A stretch of 64,000 bases of DNA from JBCCQL01 sp039414355 (lineage in GTDB: Bacteria; Planctomycetota; Planctomycetia; Pirellulales; Lacipirellulaceae). Position numbers and translations under genes: made by a program. Below the pieces are notes generated by a model. That model was not told where the DNA came from and searched no databases. It was given only the letters and a program-made list of their open reading frames with translations. Shown here piece by piece: positions 35,835 to 44,197 of the stretch (position 1 is its first letter; each line of letters starts with the position of its first letter). The stretch is from the NCBI GenBank assembly GCA_039414355.1, contig JBCDJN010000001.1, positions 74,107 through 138,106 of the forward strand, read 5' to 3'.

Positions 35835-35925
35835 AAAAGGGGAAAGTGGAAAGGCGAAAGGGGAAGAGATAGCACTGTTTCGGCGCAACCCGATTCCCCT
35901 TTCCACTTTCGCCTTTCCCCTTTGG
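35835..35925 (+). repeat. 30-bp inverted repeat built from swapped 7-bp units
   Basis: The left arm (35836-35865) reads as AAAGGGG, AAAGTGG, AAAGGCG, AAAGGGG, AA. The reverse complement of the right arm (35894-35923) reads AAAGGGG, AAAGGCG, AAAGTGG, AAAGGGG, AA. The two arms are therefore the same four 7-base units with the middle two exchanged. The arms lie 4 bases after a stop codon and 5 bases before the recombinase start, between plus-strand genes. Confidence 0.9.
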
Positions 35926-35929
35926 CTCC

Positions 35930-36838
35930 ATGCACCGCCAGCTAGCACAATTCCTCCGGCATCTTGAGGTGGAGCGCGGGGCTTCAGCCCACACGGTGAA
36001 GGCTTACCGAGAGGACCTCACCGCGCTGGCCGACTACCTGGCGGATGAGGCGGGCGTGTCGCCCGGGGCCGAGTCGATTACCACCGGCGAGCTACGCGGC
36101 TTTCTGGCAGCGCTCACCGAGGCGGGCTACGCCAAGTCTTCGATCGCGCGGCGGCTGGCGTCAGTGCGGAGCTTCTTCAAGTTCGCCCAGCGCGAAGGGT
36201 GGGTGAAGGGCAATCCGGCCAAGCCGCTCCGCAACCCGCGGCAGCCGCGCAAGCTGCCGCACTTCCTCTCGGGCGACGAGATCAACCGGCTGCTGTCATC
36301 GCCATCGGCCGACACCGCCCCCGGCAAGCGCGACCGGGCGATGCTCGAGGTGCTCTACTCCGCCGGGCTGCGTGTCGGCGAGTTGGTGGCGCTCAGCGAC
36401 GGCGACCTCGACCAAGAGCAGGGAGTTGTCCGCGTTAGCGGCAAGGGCAAGAAGGAACGCCTGGCGCCGGTCGGCAGCTACGCTCAGGCGGCACTGGATG
36501 CGTGGCTAGCGGTGCGGCGCCTGGCGCCGATCAGCCAGCCGCCAGAGCCCAGCCCCCAGTCGCCGCTCTTCACCAACAAGTTTGGGCGAAGGATCACCAC
36601 GCGGAGCGTCGCCCGCATGCTGGAGAAGCGGCTCGCCCAGGCTTCGCTCGATCAGCGGACCTCACCCCACACGCTGCGGCACAGCTTCGCCACGCACCTG
36701 CTCGACGCCGGCGCCGACATCCGCAGCGTGCAAGAGCTGCTCGGCCACGCCAATCTGGTCACCACGCAGATCTACACGCACCTGAGCACGGCCAACCTGC
36801 GGGCCGCGTACGAGCAAGCGCACCCGCGGGCGGGCTGA
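35930..36838 (+). CDS. tyrosine recombinase, XerC/XerD type
   Basis: A 302-residue site-specific recombinase that resolves chromosome dimers at dif in the standard Xer system. The N-terminal core-binding domain (about 1-95) is of the SAM-like type (AHTVKAYREDLTALADYL). In the catalytic domain the active residues are seen in order: Arg148 (SAGLRVGELV), Lys in GKGKKERLAP, HTLRHSFATHLLDAG, HANLVTTQIY and the nucleophile Tyr282 (YTHL). The length is exactly that of the Xer family, so chromosomal Xer rather than a phage integrase is favoured. XerC and XerD cannot be separated by eye. It converges with the GH10 gene, only 7 bases away. Confidence 0.92.
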   Translation: MHRQLAQFLRHLEVERGASAHTVKAYREDLTALADYLADEAGVSPGAESITTGELRGFLAALTEAGYAKSSIARRLASVRSFFKFAQREGWVKGNPAKPLRNPRQPRKLPHFLSGDEINRLLSSPSADTAPGKRDRAMLEVLYSAGLRVGELVALSDGDLDQEQGVVRVSGKGKKERLAPVGSYAQAALDAWLAVRRLAPISQPPEPSPQSPLFTNKFGRRITTRSVARMLEKRLAQASLDQRTSPHTLRHSFATHLLDAGADIRSVQELLGHANLVTTQIYTHLSTANLRAAYEQAHPRAG

Positions 36839-36845
36839 CGCGTGG

Positions 36846-39041
36846 TCATTCTCCGCCGGCCAGCAACGCGTCGATCACGGCCAAGTCTCCCGGCCCCACC
36901 ACGCCGTCGCCGTCGCCGTCGGCGTACATGCCGCGGCGGACGGTCATGCCTTGGGTCTGCTCGCAGACTTGGCGATCGGCGGCGTTGATCTGGCCGTCGG
37001 CGTTGTAGTCGCCCGCGGCGGGTGGGTTCTGCCAACGCTGGACGAACGCCTCGCGTGCCGCCCGCCAGAGCTTGCCATCGCGGTTGGTGACCACGCCGTC
37101 GCCGTCGCCATCGGCGCCCGAACCGGGCGGCGCCTGCTGCCCGCGTTGCTGGCGTTGCAACTGCAGATCGGCGAACTCGATGCGCCCGTTGCGGTCGTAG
37201 TCGCCCAGGAGGATTGGCAGGGCGAACTCAACGGTCACGCGGTCCTCCCCAACCTCGGGCGACATCGACGCCGACGCCTCGGCGAAGACCGACGAGACCC
37301 AGTAGCCGCCGCGGAACACGCGTGTGGTGCTCACCCAGCCGTCGGGCCGCGTGACGGTGGTGTTGATGCTGGTCCGCCAGTCGCCCAGCACACGCTGCTG
37401 GTAGACCTGACCGGCGGGCTTGGCCGTGCCGTCGGCGCGGAACATCGCCGCCGGCGGCCGCCAGTGCCGCTGCTCGTCGAAGCCCCAGAACGTCACGCTC
37501 GCCACGGCGGGGTGGGCGAACGCGGCGGTGAGGAAGTCGTCCGTGAACTGCGCCTGCAGCGTTTCGTCGGTCGTGTTGAACTCGAACTCGGAGGCGTGAA
37601 CCTGGACGCCGCGGCTGGCGATCGCATCGAAGATGGCCCACACCGTCTCCGGCCCGCTGAGATTGCCGCCGTGGAAGTGGCACTGCACGCCCACGCCGTC
37701 CAGCGGCGCCCCGGCGGCCTGAACGCGGTCGATCAGCGACAGCAGCCGGGCCACGCGGTTGGTGCCCACGCCGCCGCCGGAGGCGACGATCTCGTTCTCG
37801 TTAATCAGCAGCGCTGCGTCCGCGTCTTGCAACCGGGCCTGGTTGAGCCAATCGGCGATAGCGTCCTCGCCCTCGGGCAGGGCCCGAAGCAGGTCGTCGT
37901 CGTTGCGGGGCTCGTTGACCACGTCCCAGGAATCAACCATGCCCCGCGTCGCCTGCATGGCGTCCGCGATGCGTTCCGCCACCTCGTCACGCAGTTGCGA
38001 GCTGCTCGAAGGCTCTCCGTCCAGCGACGCCAGCAGCGGGCCGAACCGCCGAGGCAGCTCCTCTTCGCCCGGCCAGATCAGGTTGTGGCCGCGCGCCGGC
38101 AGGCCGTTCTGCTTCAGCCAGTCGAGTGCCGCCAGCCCGGTGGCCCGGCCGTAGCGGGCGCTCCACTCGCCTTCCCAGGGCGGCCACTTCAGGTTGTTCT
38201 CAATCGTCACGCGGTTGAACAACGCCTTGAGCCGCTGCCGATACGCCTCGGCATACGGGGAATCCTCCACCAGCGTCGCGGCGTCCACCGCCGTGCCCCA
38301 CTGGAATTCGCTCCGCGTCATCTCAATATCGACGCGGGCGTTGCGCACCGGGCGGCCGGCGGCGTCGCGGACGCGGACGCGGATCGGCCCCTTGCGGTGC
38401 TGATCAATCTGCGAGGCGGCCTGCCCTCGCCACGCAGCGGTGGGTGACTGGCCCTCGTACGGCGGCTGCGGGGCGATGCTTGGGTCGAGCGTCACCCGGT
38501 GGATGGTGACGTCCGGCTTCATCGTGGAGTCCCATTCGCCCAGCAGTTGCCAGCGGTTGAGCTGCGTGAGGTCGAGCGGGCCGCCGATTTCTTGCGGCGG
38601 CGTGGCGAGCGGCGCCCGGGCGGCGATGGTCTGCCGCACGCCCGGCATGGCGCCCGAGATGAGCAGCAGCCACTTGCCGCGGTTGCCGGCCGAGTCGATC
38701 ACTTCGAAGGTGAGCGTATCAAGCTCGTTGGCCGGCTCGAGGGTTAGCTCCAGCACCGGCGTCGCGGCGGCCCACGCCGATTGGTCGCTCGCCGCGAACT
38801 GCTTCGCGGCGCCGCCCCAGCCGTTGACGGGATCCGCCAACCGGATGCCTTCGGCTTCGGACGTCTTCGTGAAGCCCTCGAAGGTCCAGTCGAAGTCCTC
38901 GGCCGTGCCGTCCAGCAGAACGTTGGCGGGCGGCGGCGGCTCTTCCGCGGCGGCGCGATCGATCGGCTCCAAGCCGGCCGCCAAAAATGCGAGCGACCAC
39001 GCCAGCCGGGCGAACGGGTATCGTGACAGCGGCGCCCCCAC
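36846..39041 (-). CDS. secreted GH10 endo-beta-1,4-xylanase with dockerin-like repeats
   Basis: A 731-residue secreted enzyme. A signal-like N-terminus is followed by a beta-sandwich carbohydrate-binding-type domain (about 40-230), then a GH10 (beta/alpha)8 domain (about 235-540). In that domain the acid/base is Glu377 in DSWDVVNEP and the nucleophile is Glu485 in QVHASEFEF. Substrate-site residues are in GHNLIWPG and VGVQCHFHG. The C-terminal 130 residues hold two to three dockerin-like calcium motifs (LGDYDRNGRIEFADLQLQ, AGDYNADGQINAADRQ, DGDGDGVVGPGDLAV). The protein has no PEP-CTERM tail, unlike the GH86-like enzyme. It should cut xylan; mixed-linkage substrates cannot be excluded. Confidence 0.9.
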   Translation of the reverse strand: MGAPLSRYPFARLAWSLAFLAAGLEPIDRAAAEEPPPPANVLLDGTAEDFDWTFEGFTKTSEAEGIRLADPVNGWGGAAKQFAASDQSAWAAATPVLELTLEPANELDTLTFEVIDSAGNRGKWLLLISGAMPGVRQTIAARAPLATPPQEIGGPLDLTQLNRWQLLGEWDSTMKPDVTIHRVTLDPSIAPQPPYEGQSPTAAWRGQAASQIDQHRKGPIRVRVRDAAGRPVRNARVDIEMTRSEFQWGTAVDAATLVEDSPYAEAYRQRLKALFNRVTIENNLKWPPWEGEWSARYGRATGLAALDWLKQNGLPARGHNLIWPGEEELPRRFGPLLASLDGEPSSSSQLRDEVAERIADAMQATRGMVDSWDVVNEPRNDDDLLRALPEGEDAIADWLNQARLQDADAALLINENEIVASGGGVGTNRVARLLSLIDRVQAAGAPLDGVGVQCHFHGGNLSGPETVWAIFDAIASRGVQVHASEFEFNTTDETLQAQFTDDFLTAAFAHPAVASVTFWGFDEQRHWRPPAAMFRADGTAKPAGQVYQQRVLGDWRTSINTTVTRPDGWVSTTRVFRGGYWVSSVFAEASASMSPEVGEDRVTVEFALPILLGDYDRNGRIEFADLQLQRQQRGQQAPPGSGADGDGDGVVTNRDGKLWRAAREAFVQRWQNPPAAGDYNADGQINAADRQVCEQTQGMTVRRGMYADGDGDGVVGPGDLAVIDALLAGGE

Positions 39042-39091
39042 AGGCCGGTCTCCACCGATGCGGTCTCAAGATGCCTTCAGCCCTCAGCGTA

Positions 39092-39103
39092 AGCCCGCGG
39101 GCT
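39092..39103. repeat. 12-bp perfect palindrome AGCCCGCGGGCT
   Basis: AGCCCGCGGGCT is a perfect 12-base palindrome 50 bases upstream of the minus-strand GH10 gene and about 130 bases upstream of the plus-strand sigma factor gene. It could be an operator or a copy of a dispersed repeat. No second copy was found in this window. Confidence 0.35.
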
Positions 39104-39232
39104 CACCGACGCCACGTTTTACGCAGCGGCCGGTCGCCAGGCCAATAGAAACCGGGAATTCCGCGATTTCCGTTTCAGACGGGCCGCCGCCGTGCGTCAG
39201 ACCCATTAGAAACGCCCCCCAATCCGTTGCTC

Positions 39233-39751
39233 ATGCCGCCGCCCGAAGACCGACGCAGGATCGATCGGCTGGTGGTTGAGCACCTGCCGGCTGCGCTGCG
39301 GCTGGCCCGCCGGCTGACCGGCAGCGGTGACGCGGCGGAGGATTTAGTGCAGGAGGCCATGCGGCGGGTGCTGGACCGCTGGCAGACGTACCGCGGCGAC
39401 GCGTCGTTCAAGACGTGGCTGCTGCGGATCGTGATCAACGCCGACCGCGACCGCCGCCGCCGGCTCCGGCCGATCGAGCTGTACGCCGACGACGAGACCG
39501 CAACGCCGAACCCCGAGCCCGACCAACAGGCGACCGCCAACGAGCTGGCAAACCAGATCGGTGCGGCGATCGATTCGCTGCCCGATCGCCAACGCGAGAC
39601 CGCGCTACTGTTTTTCGACGAGGGACTGACCGCCGACGAGGTGGCCCGGACGCTCGAGACGACCACGAGCAACGTGCACGCCTGCCTGTACCAGGCCCGT
39701 AAGAAGATCGCCGCCGCCATTGGCTATGAACCCGTCCGACCACGAACCTGA
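39233..39751 (+). CDS. ECF sigma-70 factor
   Basis: A 172-residue sigma factor with region 2 (DAAEDLVQEAMRRVLDRW and FKTWLLRIVINADRDRRRR) and region 4 (DSLPDRQRETALLFFDEGL followed by the helix-turn-helix ADEVARTLETTTSNVHACLY). The frame begins with TTG at 39227, but ATG at 39233 is the natural start. Its stop codon lies 26 bases inside the next gene, so the two are translationally coupled. Given the downstream membrane protein with a HEAT-like domain, it is probably held inactive by that protein. This arrangement is inferred. Confidence 0.9.
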   Translation: MPPPEDRRRIDRLVVEHLPAALRLARRLTGSGDAAEDLVQEAMRRVLDRWQTYRGDASFKTWLLRIVINADRDRRRRLRPIELYADDETATPNPEPDQQATANELANQIGAAIDSLPDRQRETALLFFDEGLTADEVARTLETTTSNVHACLYQARKKIAAAIGYEPVRPRT

Positions 39752-40757
39752 CGCCGACTACCAGCAAGCGCTGGACCGGCTCATCCGCGACACCCTCGCC
39801 ACCGGGCGTGAGGCGATGCGCGATGCGCGGGACAGCGACGACGCCGAGCGGCTGACCCGACTCCAGCGGTTTTGGCGCGACGAGTCTCGGCGGCGCGTCG
39901 CCCGTCGATGGCGATCGGCGGCGGCCGCAGCGGCGGCGGTGCTGGTTGCGGCGACGCTGGCGGCGAGCTGGTTGATGATGAGCCGAAGCGACCCGAAGCC
40001 GCCGCGCGCCGTGGCTCGGCAAGGCGACAAGACGAACGACTCGCCGCCAGCGCAACGACCGCCATCGCCGGCCCCGACAAGTCCGATGACCCAAGAGGCG
40101 ACCGCCGTCGAGCCGCCGGAAACCGTCGTCGTTCCATCCGACTTCGCCCGGGCGCCGACGGCGTACGAGCGGTGGATGTTCGCCGCCCAAACCAACACCC
40201 CGGCGCCCCGCTTGCCGCCGCCGCCCGTCGAACCGATCGAGCCGCCCGCCAGCCCCGTCGAGCAGGCGATGATCATCGCCGAGGCCGCCGATCGCGACGC
40301 GTGGCCGGCGATCGTCCGCGAGATCGCCGACCCTGCGGTCCGCGGCGCCCTGGCCGGCGCCCTGCTGGACGACGCCGGCGAGCCCGCGCTGATCGCTTTC
40401 CTGGAAGTCCTGCGAGGCGAAGCCACACGCGACGCGGCACTCGACGCCGCCGACGCGCGGGAGCAACTGCCCATCGACCAGTTCGTTTCGCTGCTCGATC
40501 ACGAAACGCCGCAGGTTCGCCTCGCCGCGTCGATGGCGCTCGGCCTGCTGAACCGCTGCGAGATGACCGACGCGCTGATCACCCGGGTTGAGACCCGGCC
40601 GTCGCGCTCGAAGGAGGCGTGGTTCGCGCTGTTCGGCTGCCGGTGCGAGTCGGCATCCGTCTTCCTGTCCCGCGCGGCCGCCAGCCCCAAGCTGCTCGGC
40701 CAGTTCAACAACGCCCGCATCCAGTTCGGCCGCACGTGGCCGGTTTGGAAGCCGTAA
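39726..40757 (+). CDS. probable anti-sigma membrane protein with HEAT-like repeats
   Basis: A 343-residue protein. The N-terminal 65 residues are a charged helical region of the type that binds ECF sigma factors (YQQALDRLIRDTLATGREAM). A single membrane segment follows (AAAAAAVLVAATLAASWLMM). After a Pro-rich linker, the extracytoplasmic part (about 170-300) contains HEAT-like helical repeats, VRGALAGALLDDAGEPALIA and VRLAASMALGLLNRCEMTDA. The gene overlaps the sigma factor gene by 26 bases. No conserved zinc motif (HxxxCxxC) was seen, so it is not a ZAS-type anti-sigma factor. The function is inferred from position and layout. Confidence 0.7.
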   Translation: MNPSDHEPDADYQQALDRLIRDTLATGREAMRDARDSDDAERLTRLQRFWRDESRRRVARRWRSAAAAAAAVLVAATLAASWLMMSRSDPKPPRAVARQGDKTNDSPPAQRPPSPAPTSPMTQEATAVEPPETVVVPSDFARAPTAYERWMFAAQTNTPAPRLPPPPVEPIEPPASPVEQAMIIAEAADRDAWPAIVREIADPAVRGALAGALLDDAGEPALIAFLEVLRGEATRDAALDAADAREQLPIDQFVSLLDHETPQVRLAASMALGLLNRCEMTDALITRVETRPSRSKEAWFALFGCRCESASVFLSRAAASPKLLGQFNNARIQFGRTWPVWKP

Positions 40758-40788
40758 TCCGCTCACCATCCCCGATTGGAGAACCAAC

Positions 40789-42045
40789 ATGACCCGCTTC
40801 GTGACCACCGCTGCCGGCATCGCAATCGCCTTGCTCGCATCCACCGCCCCCGCCCAGTACCAGGCGACCCAGAAGGCTGGCGACGGCATGCTGCTTCGCA
40901 CCTACGACGTTGCCGACTTGATCCTCAGCGTCGAAGACCGGCCGTACCAAGGCGCCGCGTTTAGCTCCGCCAATCAAGTCGTGCGACCTACCGGCGGCGG
41001 TGGTGGGTTCGGTGGGGGCGGCGGCGTGAGCCAACCCGCTTACGCACCGACAACGAACCGCGTGACCATCTCGCAGATCGTCGGCACGATCACGGACACG
41101 ATTGCGCCGGCGAGTTGGGGCGACACGCCCGCACCACAACGTGCGAACCGTCCCCGAGGCAGCGGGCGTGGCGGGTTCGGCGGCGGCTTTGGCGAGGAAG
41201 GCGACTTCGGAGGCGGAGAGTTCGGCGGGCCCACCCCCGCCGCGCCGCAGGGTGGAGCGCGGATCGCGGTCGTTGGCGCCTCGCTGGTCGTGCTGCAGTC
41301 GCCCGCCGAGCACAACCAGATCGCCACGCTGCTGGACGCGCTCGCCCAGAACCTGGGCAACCGCCGCACGCTTCGCGTGGACGCACGGTGGCTGCTGCTC
41401 ACGTCCGACGAACTCGACAAGCTGCAAGACGACAAGCTGAAGATCAGCCGCACGGCGATGGAGGACTTCACGCGTCGCTCCACCAGCCTGCGCGGCACCA
41501 CCAACTGCTTCAGCGGCCAGAAGGTGCACCTGATCAGCGGCACGCAGCGCACCAACGTCACCAGTTGGATCCCGGTGGTGGGGAGCGTGAACGACCCCTA
41601 CCGCCGACGTCCCGGCCAGTTGCAGGGCGGGAGCACCGTCTTGCCGGTTGGCGACTACCGCCGGGGCGATGGGAAGCCTGGTCAGTGGATGAACTTCGCT
41701 TCCAATCCTGGCGTTGGTTACCAGCCGGTGACCACGACGAACAACTTCGGCACGCTGCTGGAGATCCGGCCCACGCTGCTGCGAGACGGCAAGTCGGTGG
41801 TGGTCGACCTCGAAAGCCACATCACCGCCGCGGTGGAACCCACCAAGACGGAGCAACCCAAAGAGAACCCGTCCGGGGCGCCGCTCGTGGACCGCGTGGC
41901 GATCGAGAAGCAGTCGCTCGCCACGACGCTCGGCGTGAAGCTCGGCGAGCCGTGCCTAGTAGGTGGCATGACCTACGCCCCGGCCAGCACCAACGCCAAC
42001 GGGGCCAGCAACGCCGAGCTGTACTTGATCCTTGAGATCCGCTGA
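40789..42045 (+). CDS. secretin/GspD-like exported protein, third gene of sigma operon
   Basis: A 418-residue exported protein with a signal peptide (TAAGIAIALLASTAPAQY). The N-terminal domain has a DLILSVEDRPYQGAAF segment, followed by a glycine-rich linker (about 70-155). The core (about 155-400) contains secretin-type patterns: IAVVGASLVVLQSPAEHNQI and TLLDALAQNLGNRRTLRVDA resemble the N-domain beta-alpha fold of GspD/PilQ proteins, and the C-terminal LGTLLEIRPTLLRDGKSVVV-like stretch resembles the secretin beta-domain repeats. It is short for a full secretin and may be a pilot-free relative. It starts 31 bases after the anti-sigma gene and is probably the regulated target. Confidence 0.65.
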   Translation: MTRFVTTAAGIAIALLASTAPAQYQATQKAGDGMLLRTYDVADLILSVEDRPYQGAAFSSANQVVRPTGGGGGFGGGGGVSQPAYAPTTNRVTISQIVGTITDTIAPASWGDTPAPQRANRPRGSGRGGFGGGFGEEGDFGGGEFGGPTPAAPQGGARIAVVGASLVVLQSPAEHNQIATLLDALAQNLGNRRTLRVDARWLLLTSDELDKLQDDKLKISRTAMEDFTRRSTSLRGTTNCFSGQKVHLISGTQRTNVTSWIPVVGSVNDPYRRRPGQLQGGSTVLPVGDYRRGDGKPGQWMNFASNPGVGYQPVTTTNNFGTLLEIRPTLLRDGKSVVVDLESHITAAVEPTKTEQPKENPSGAPLVDRVAIEKQSLATTLGVKLGEPCLVGGMTYAPASTNANGASNAELYLILEIR

Positions 42046-42068
42046 TGCGATCACGCGCGTAGCCGCGT

Positions 42069-43163
42069 CTAAGCCGCCCGCCGCAGCGGCGCCTCGCCGA
42101 GCACGCGGTCCCAAACGCCTTCCATGGTGCTGACGAAGCGTGACCAGGAGAAGACATCCTGTGCCCTCTCGCGGCCGGCCATGCCAAGGCGATTGGCGTA
42201 CTGGCGGTCGTCGAGCAGGGTGCTGATCGCCTCGGCGACGGCGGCGGCGTTGCGGACCGGCACCAGCAGGCCCGTTTCGCCGTCGGCGACGGATTCCACG
42301 GCGCCGCCGGCCCGGCAGGCGACAATCGGCTTGCCGGCCAGCGCCGCCTCGATGTACACCAATGCACAAGGCTCGCGGTGCGAGGGCAACGCCATCACGT
42401 CCACGGCGTGCATCAGGTCGGCCGTGTCACGGCGGAAGCCGGTGAAGCGGACGTTGCCTTCGAATCCATGGCGGCGGGCCTTGTCGGTGAGCTCGTCACG
42501 CAGCACGCCCTGGCCGATCACCCAGAACTGCGTCCGCGGGTACTGGCGGAGGATGGAGGGAATCGCGTCGAAGAGTTCGCGGTAGCCCTTCTTCACGGAG
42601 AGGTGCCCGAACGTGCCGACGATGGGCGTGTTGTTGTCGGCGCCAAACTCGGCCCGCACCTCAAACGGCGCCCTGCGGGGCTGGAACTCGTCGGGCGCCA
42701 GCGCGTTGTAGAGCACGGTGATCTTCTCGGCCGGGATACCCTGATTAACCAGGTCGTCCCGCACCGCGCCGGAGACCGCAAAGAGGTGCGTCTGCCGGCG
42801 GTGCCAGGAAGCACTCGTGAAGCCCTGCACATGGCCAACGGAAGGAACGCCACCTAGGGACTCCAACCAGCCGGCCCACCAGCTTGCCGAAGAAAGCGTC
42901 GTCTGAACCAGGTCGGCCTTGGCGTCGCGGGCGGCGCGGGCAAGGGCGCCGATCGCCAGCGGGTTGATCTTGCCGCCGATGGAACGCTCGTCGACGTCGA
43001 TGCCGAGCCGCCGAAACTCCGGCGTCGCCCGCGAACCACGCTTGATCACCACCGGCATCGAGTGACCACGCGCCTCAAGCTGCTTGGTCAACCGAACCAA
43101 TTGCATCTCCGCCCCCGACATATGCGAGGGCGAGATCACCTGCAAAACGCGACGCGTAGCCAT
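42069..43163 (-). CDS. GT4-family glycosyltransferase
   Basis: A 364-residue glycosyltransferase of GT-B fold. The N-terminal domain opens with LQVISPSHMSGAEMQLVRL and the C-terminal domain contains GTFGHLSVKKGYRELFDAI, the donor-binding EX7E region MALPSHREPCALVYIEAALA and GKPIVACRAGGAVESV. These are GT4 features. It probably adds a sugar to a lipid-linked surface glycan. The upstream gene encodes a DUF4254 protein on the same strand, a combination often found in lipopolysaccharide clusters, so they may act together. The start at 43163 is an ATG. Confidence 0.92.
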   Translation of the reverse strand: MATRRVLQVISPSHMSGAEMQLVRLTKQLEARGHSMPVVIKRGSRATPEFRRLGIDVDERSIGGKINPLAIGALARAARDAKADLVQTTLSSASWWAGWLESLGGVPSVGHVQGFTSASWHRRQTHLFAVSGAVRDDLVNQGIPAEKITVLYNALAPDEFQPRRAPFEVRAEFGADNNTPIVGTFGHLSVKKGYRELFDAIPSILRQYPRTQFWVIGQGVLRDELTDKARRHGFEGNVRFTGFRRDTADLMHAVDVMALPSHREPCALVYIEAALAGKPIVACRAGGAVESVADGETGLLVPVRNAAAVAEAISTLLDDRQYANRLGMAGRERAQDVFSWSRFVSTMEGVWDRVLGEAPLRRAA

Positions 43164-43243
43164 AGTTCAGAAGCCAATGAATCCCGTGAAATCGCTGCCG
43201 AAGCCACCGACGCCGCGGCAGCGCAAACCAAACCAACCGAGAA

Positions 43244-43264
43244 CTAGCGCCTAGCGCCTAGCGC
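43244..43264 (-). repeat. 7-bp tandem repeat (CTAGCGC x3) behind the DUF4254 gene
   Basis: Three perfect copies of CTAGCGC (read on the plus strand) lie at 43244-43264, four bases from the minus-strand stop codon of the DUF4254 gene at 43269. The next gene downstream on the same strand, a glycosyltransferase, starts at 43163. No inverted partner was found. Confidence 0.7.
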
Positions 43265-43268
43265 CGCG

Positions 43269-43895
43269 TCATCCCGCCTGCCGCTTGTACAGCACCGGGT
43301 TCAGCGTGGGGTCGTTGTACATCTTCATCTGGCGGTAGACCTTGAGCAGGCGGCTGCCGGAGAAGATGTCCTGCAGCAGCTCTTGCAGGCTCTGCGAAAG
43401 GTCCGCCTGCTGGACGCCGCAACGGGCGAGCTTCTGCTGGACGCGTTCCAGGTGGGCGCCGTCGGCGTCCTGCCGCTGCAGTTCTTCTTCCATGTGGAAG
43501 ATGCGGAGCGACATGATCGAGAGCCGGTCGATCGCCGAGCCCGGTGTCTCAGTGTTGAGCCGAGCATCGACGGTAGCAATGACGCCGCCGGTGGAGAGCA
43601 TCTGGATGAACGTCTCGTCGATCCGCTCGATCCAATCGTTTCGCTGCTGGTTGAGCTTGTCGATCGCCCGCTTCACCGAGGCGATCTCCGCGTCGCCCGC
43701 GTCGGGGCAGCGGGCGAGGTCTTCCTGGTGCCAGAGCAGGTAGTTGAACTGGTGCTGCTGGCACACCACGGCCAGCAGGCCGGTGTACGGATTATCTAGC
43801 TGCCCGCTCTCGAAGGCCGGCTCGTGCCAGCGGCGGACGGTTTGGGTCTGCAGATCGACGATCTGCCGGACCACGGCGGGGCTGTCGAACAGCAT
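43269..43895 (-). CDS. DUF4254 family protein
   Basis: A 208-residue all-alpha protein. It begins MLFDSPAVVRQIVDLQTQTV, has VCQQHQFNYLLWHQEDLARC and KRAIDKLNQQRNDWIERID in the middle, and ends YRQMKMYNDPTLNPVLYK. This pattern matches DUF4254, a family without known activity that is usually encoded beside glycosyltransferases in lipopolysaccharide or surface-glycan clusters, as it is here. The ATG at 43895 is preferred; the frame extends to 43922. A role in surface glycan assembly is inferred from gene neighbourhood only. Confidence 0.82.
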   Translation of the reverse strand: MLFDSPAVVRQIVDLQTQTVRRWHEPAFESGQLDNPYTGLLAVVCQQHQFNYLLWHQEDLARCPDAGDAEIASVKRAIDKLNQQRNDWIERIDETFIQMLSTGGVIATVDARLNTETPGSAIDRLSIMSLRIFHMEEELQRQDADGAHLERVQQKLARCGVQQADLSQSLQELLQDIFSGSRLLKVYRQMKMYNDPTLNPVLYKRQAG

Positions 43896-44197
43896 GATCG
43901 GAGTCCTTTCCGAGGTACCCACGCTTGGGTCTTGGCGGCGTCTTCATTGACGCGGCATGGAGTTGTGGGGCGGGAGTGTAGGACCGGCCCGCGTGGGGAT
44001 CAAGACGAGGTTTCGGGCGTGGGCGGTTCCGTTGCGTATCGAAGGGCACTCGCCTGAACTACAATGCGGGTCCGAGATCGCACCGCAGCCCGTGGGCCGC
44101 CCCGCGGCCCGACCGAACGCGCTTTCCAGAGACTTCGCAACACGTCGCGGCAGCGTTGCAGCTTCCGCCGTTGGCCCAGCACCGCTTTGACGAGCTA
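43896..44197. promoter_or_regulatory. divergent intergenic region
   Basis: This 302-base stretch lies between the divergent DUF4254 and FG-GAP genes. A TACAAT element at 44060-44065 could be a -10 box for the plus-strand gene, but no matching -35 was seen at the normal distance. Nothing else was recognised. Confidence 0.3.

Noticed and set aside
35930..36838. XerC/D-type gene as integrase of a mobile element
   Set aside because: Length and motifs are those of chromosomal Xer proteins, and no attachment repeats or phage or conjugation genes are near.
36951..38447. Long plus-strand open frame opposite the GH10 gene
   Set aside because: It is the antisense shadow of the xylanase; its translation is Arg/Val/Gly-rich without motifs, which is common in high-GC DNA.
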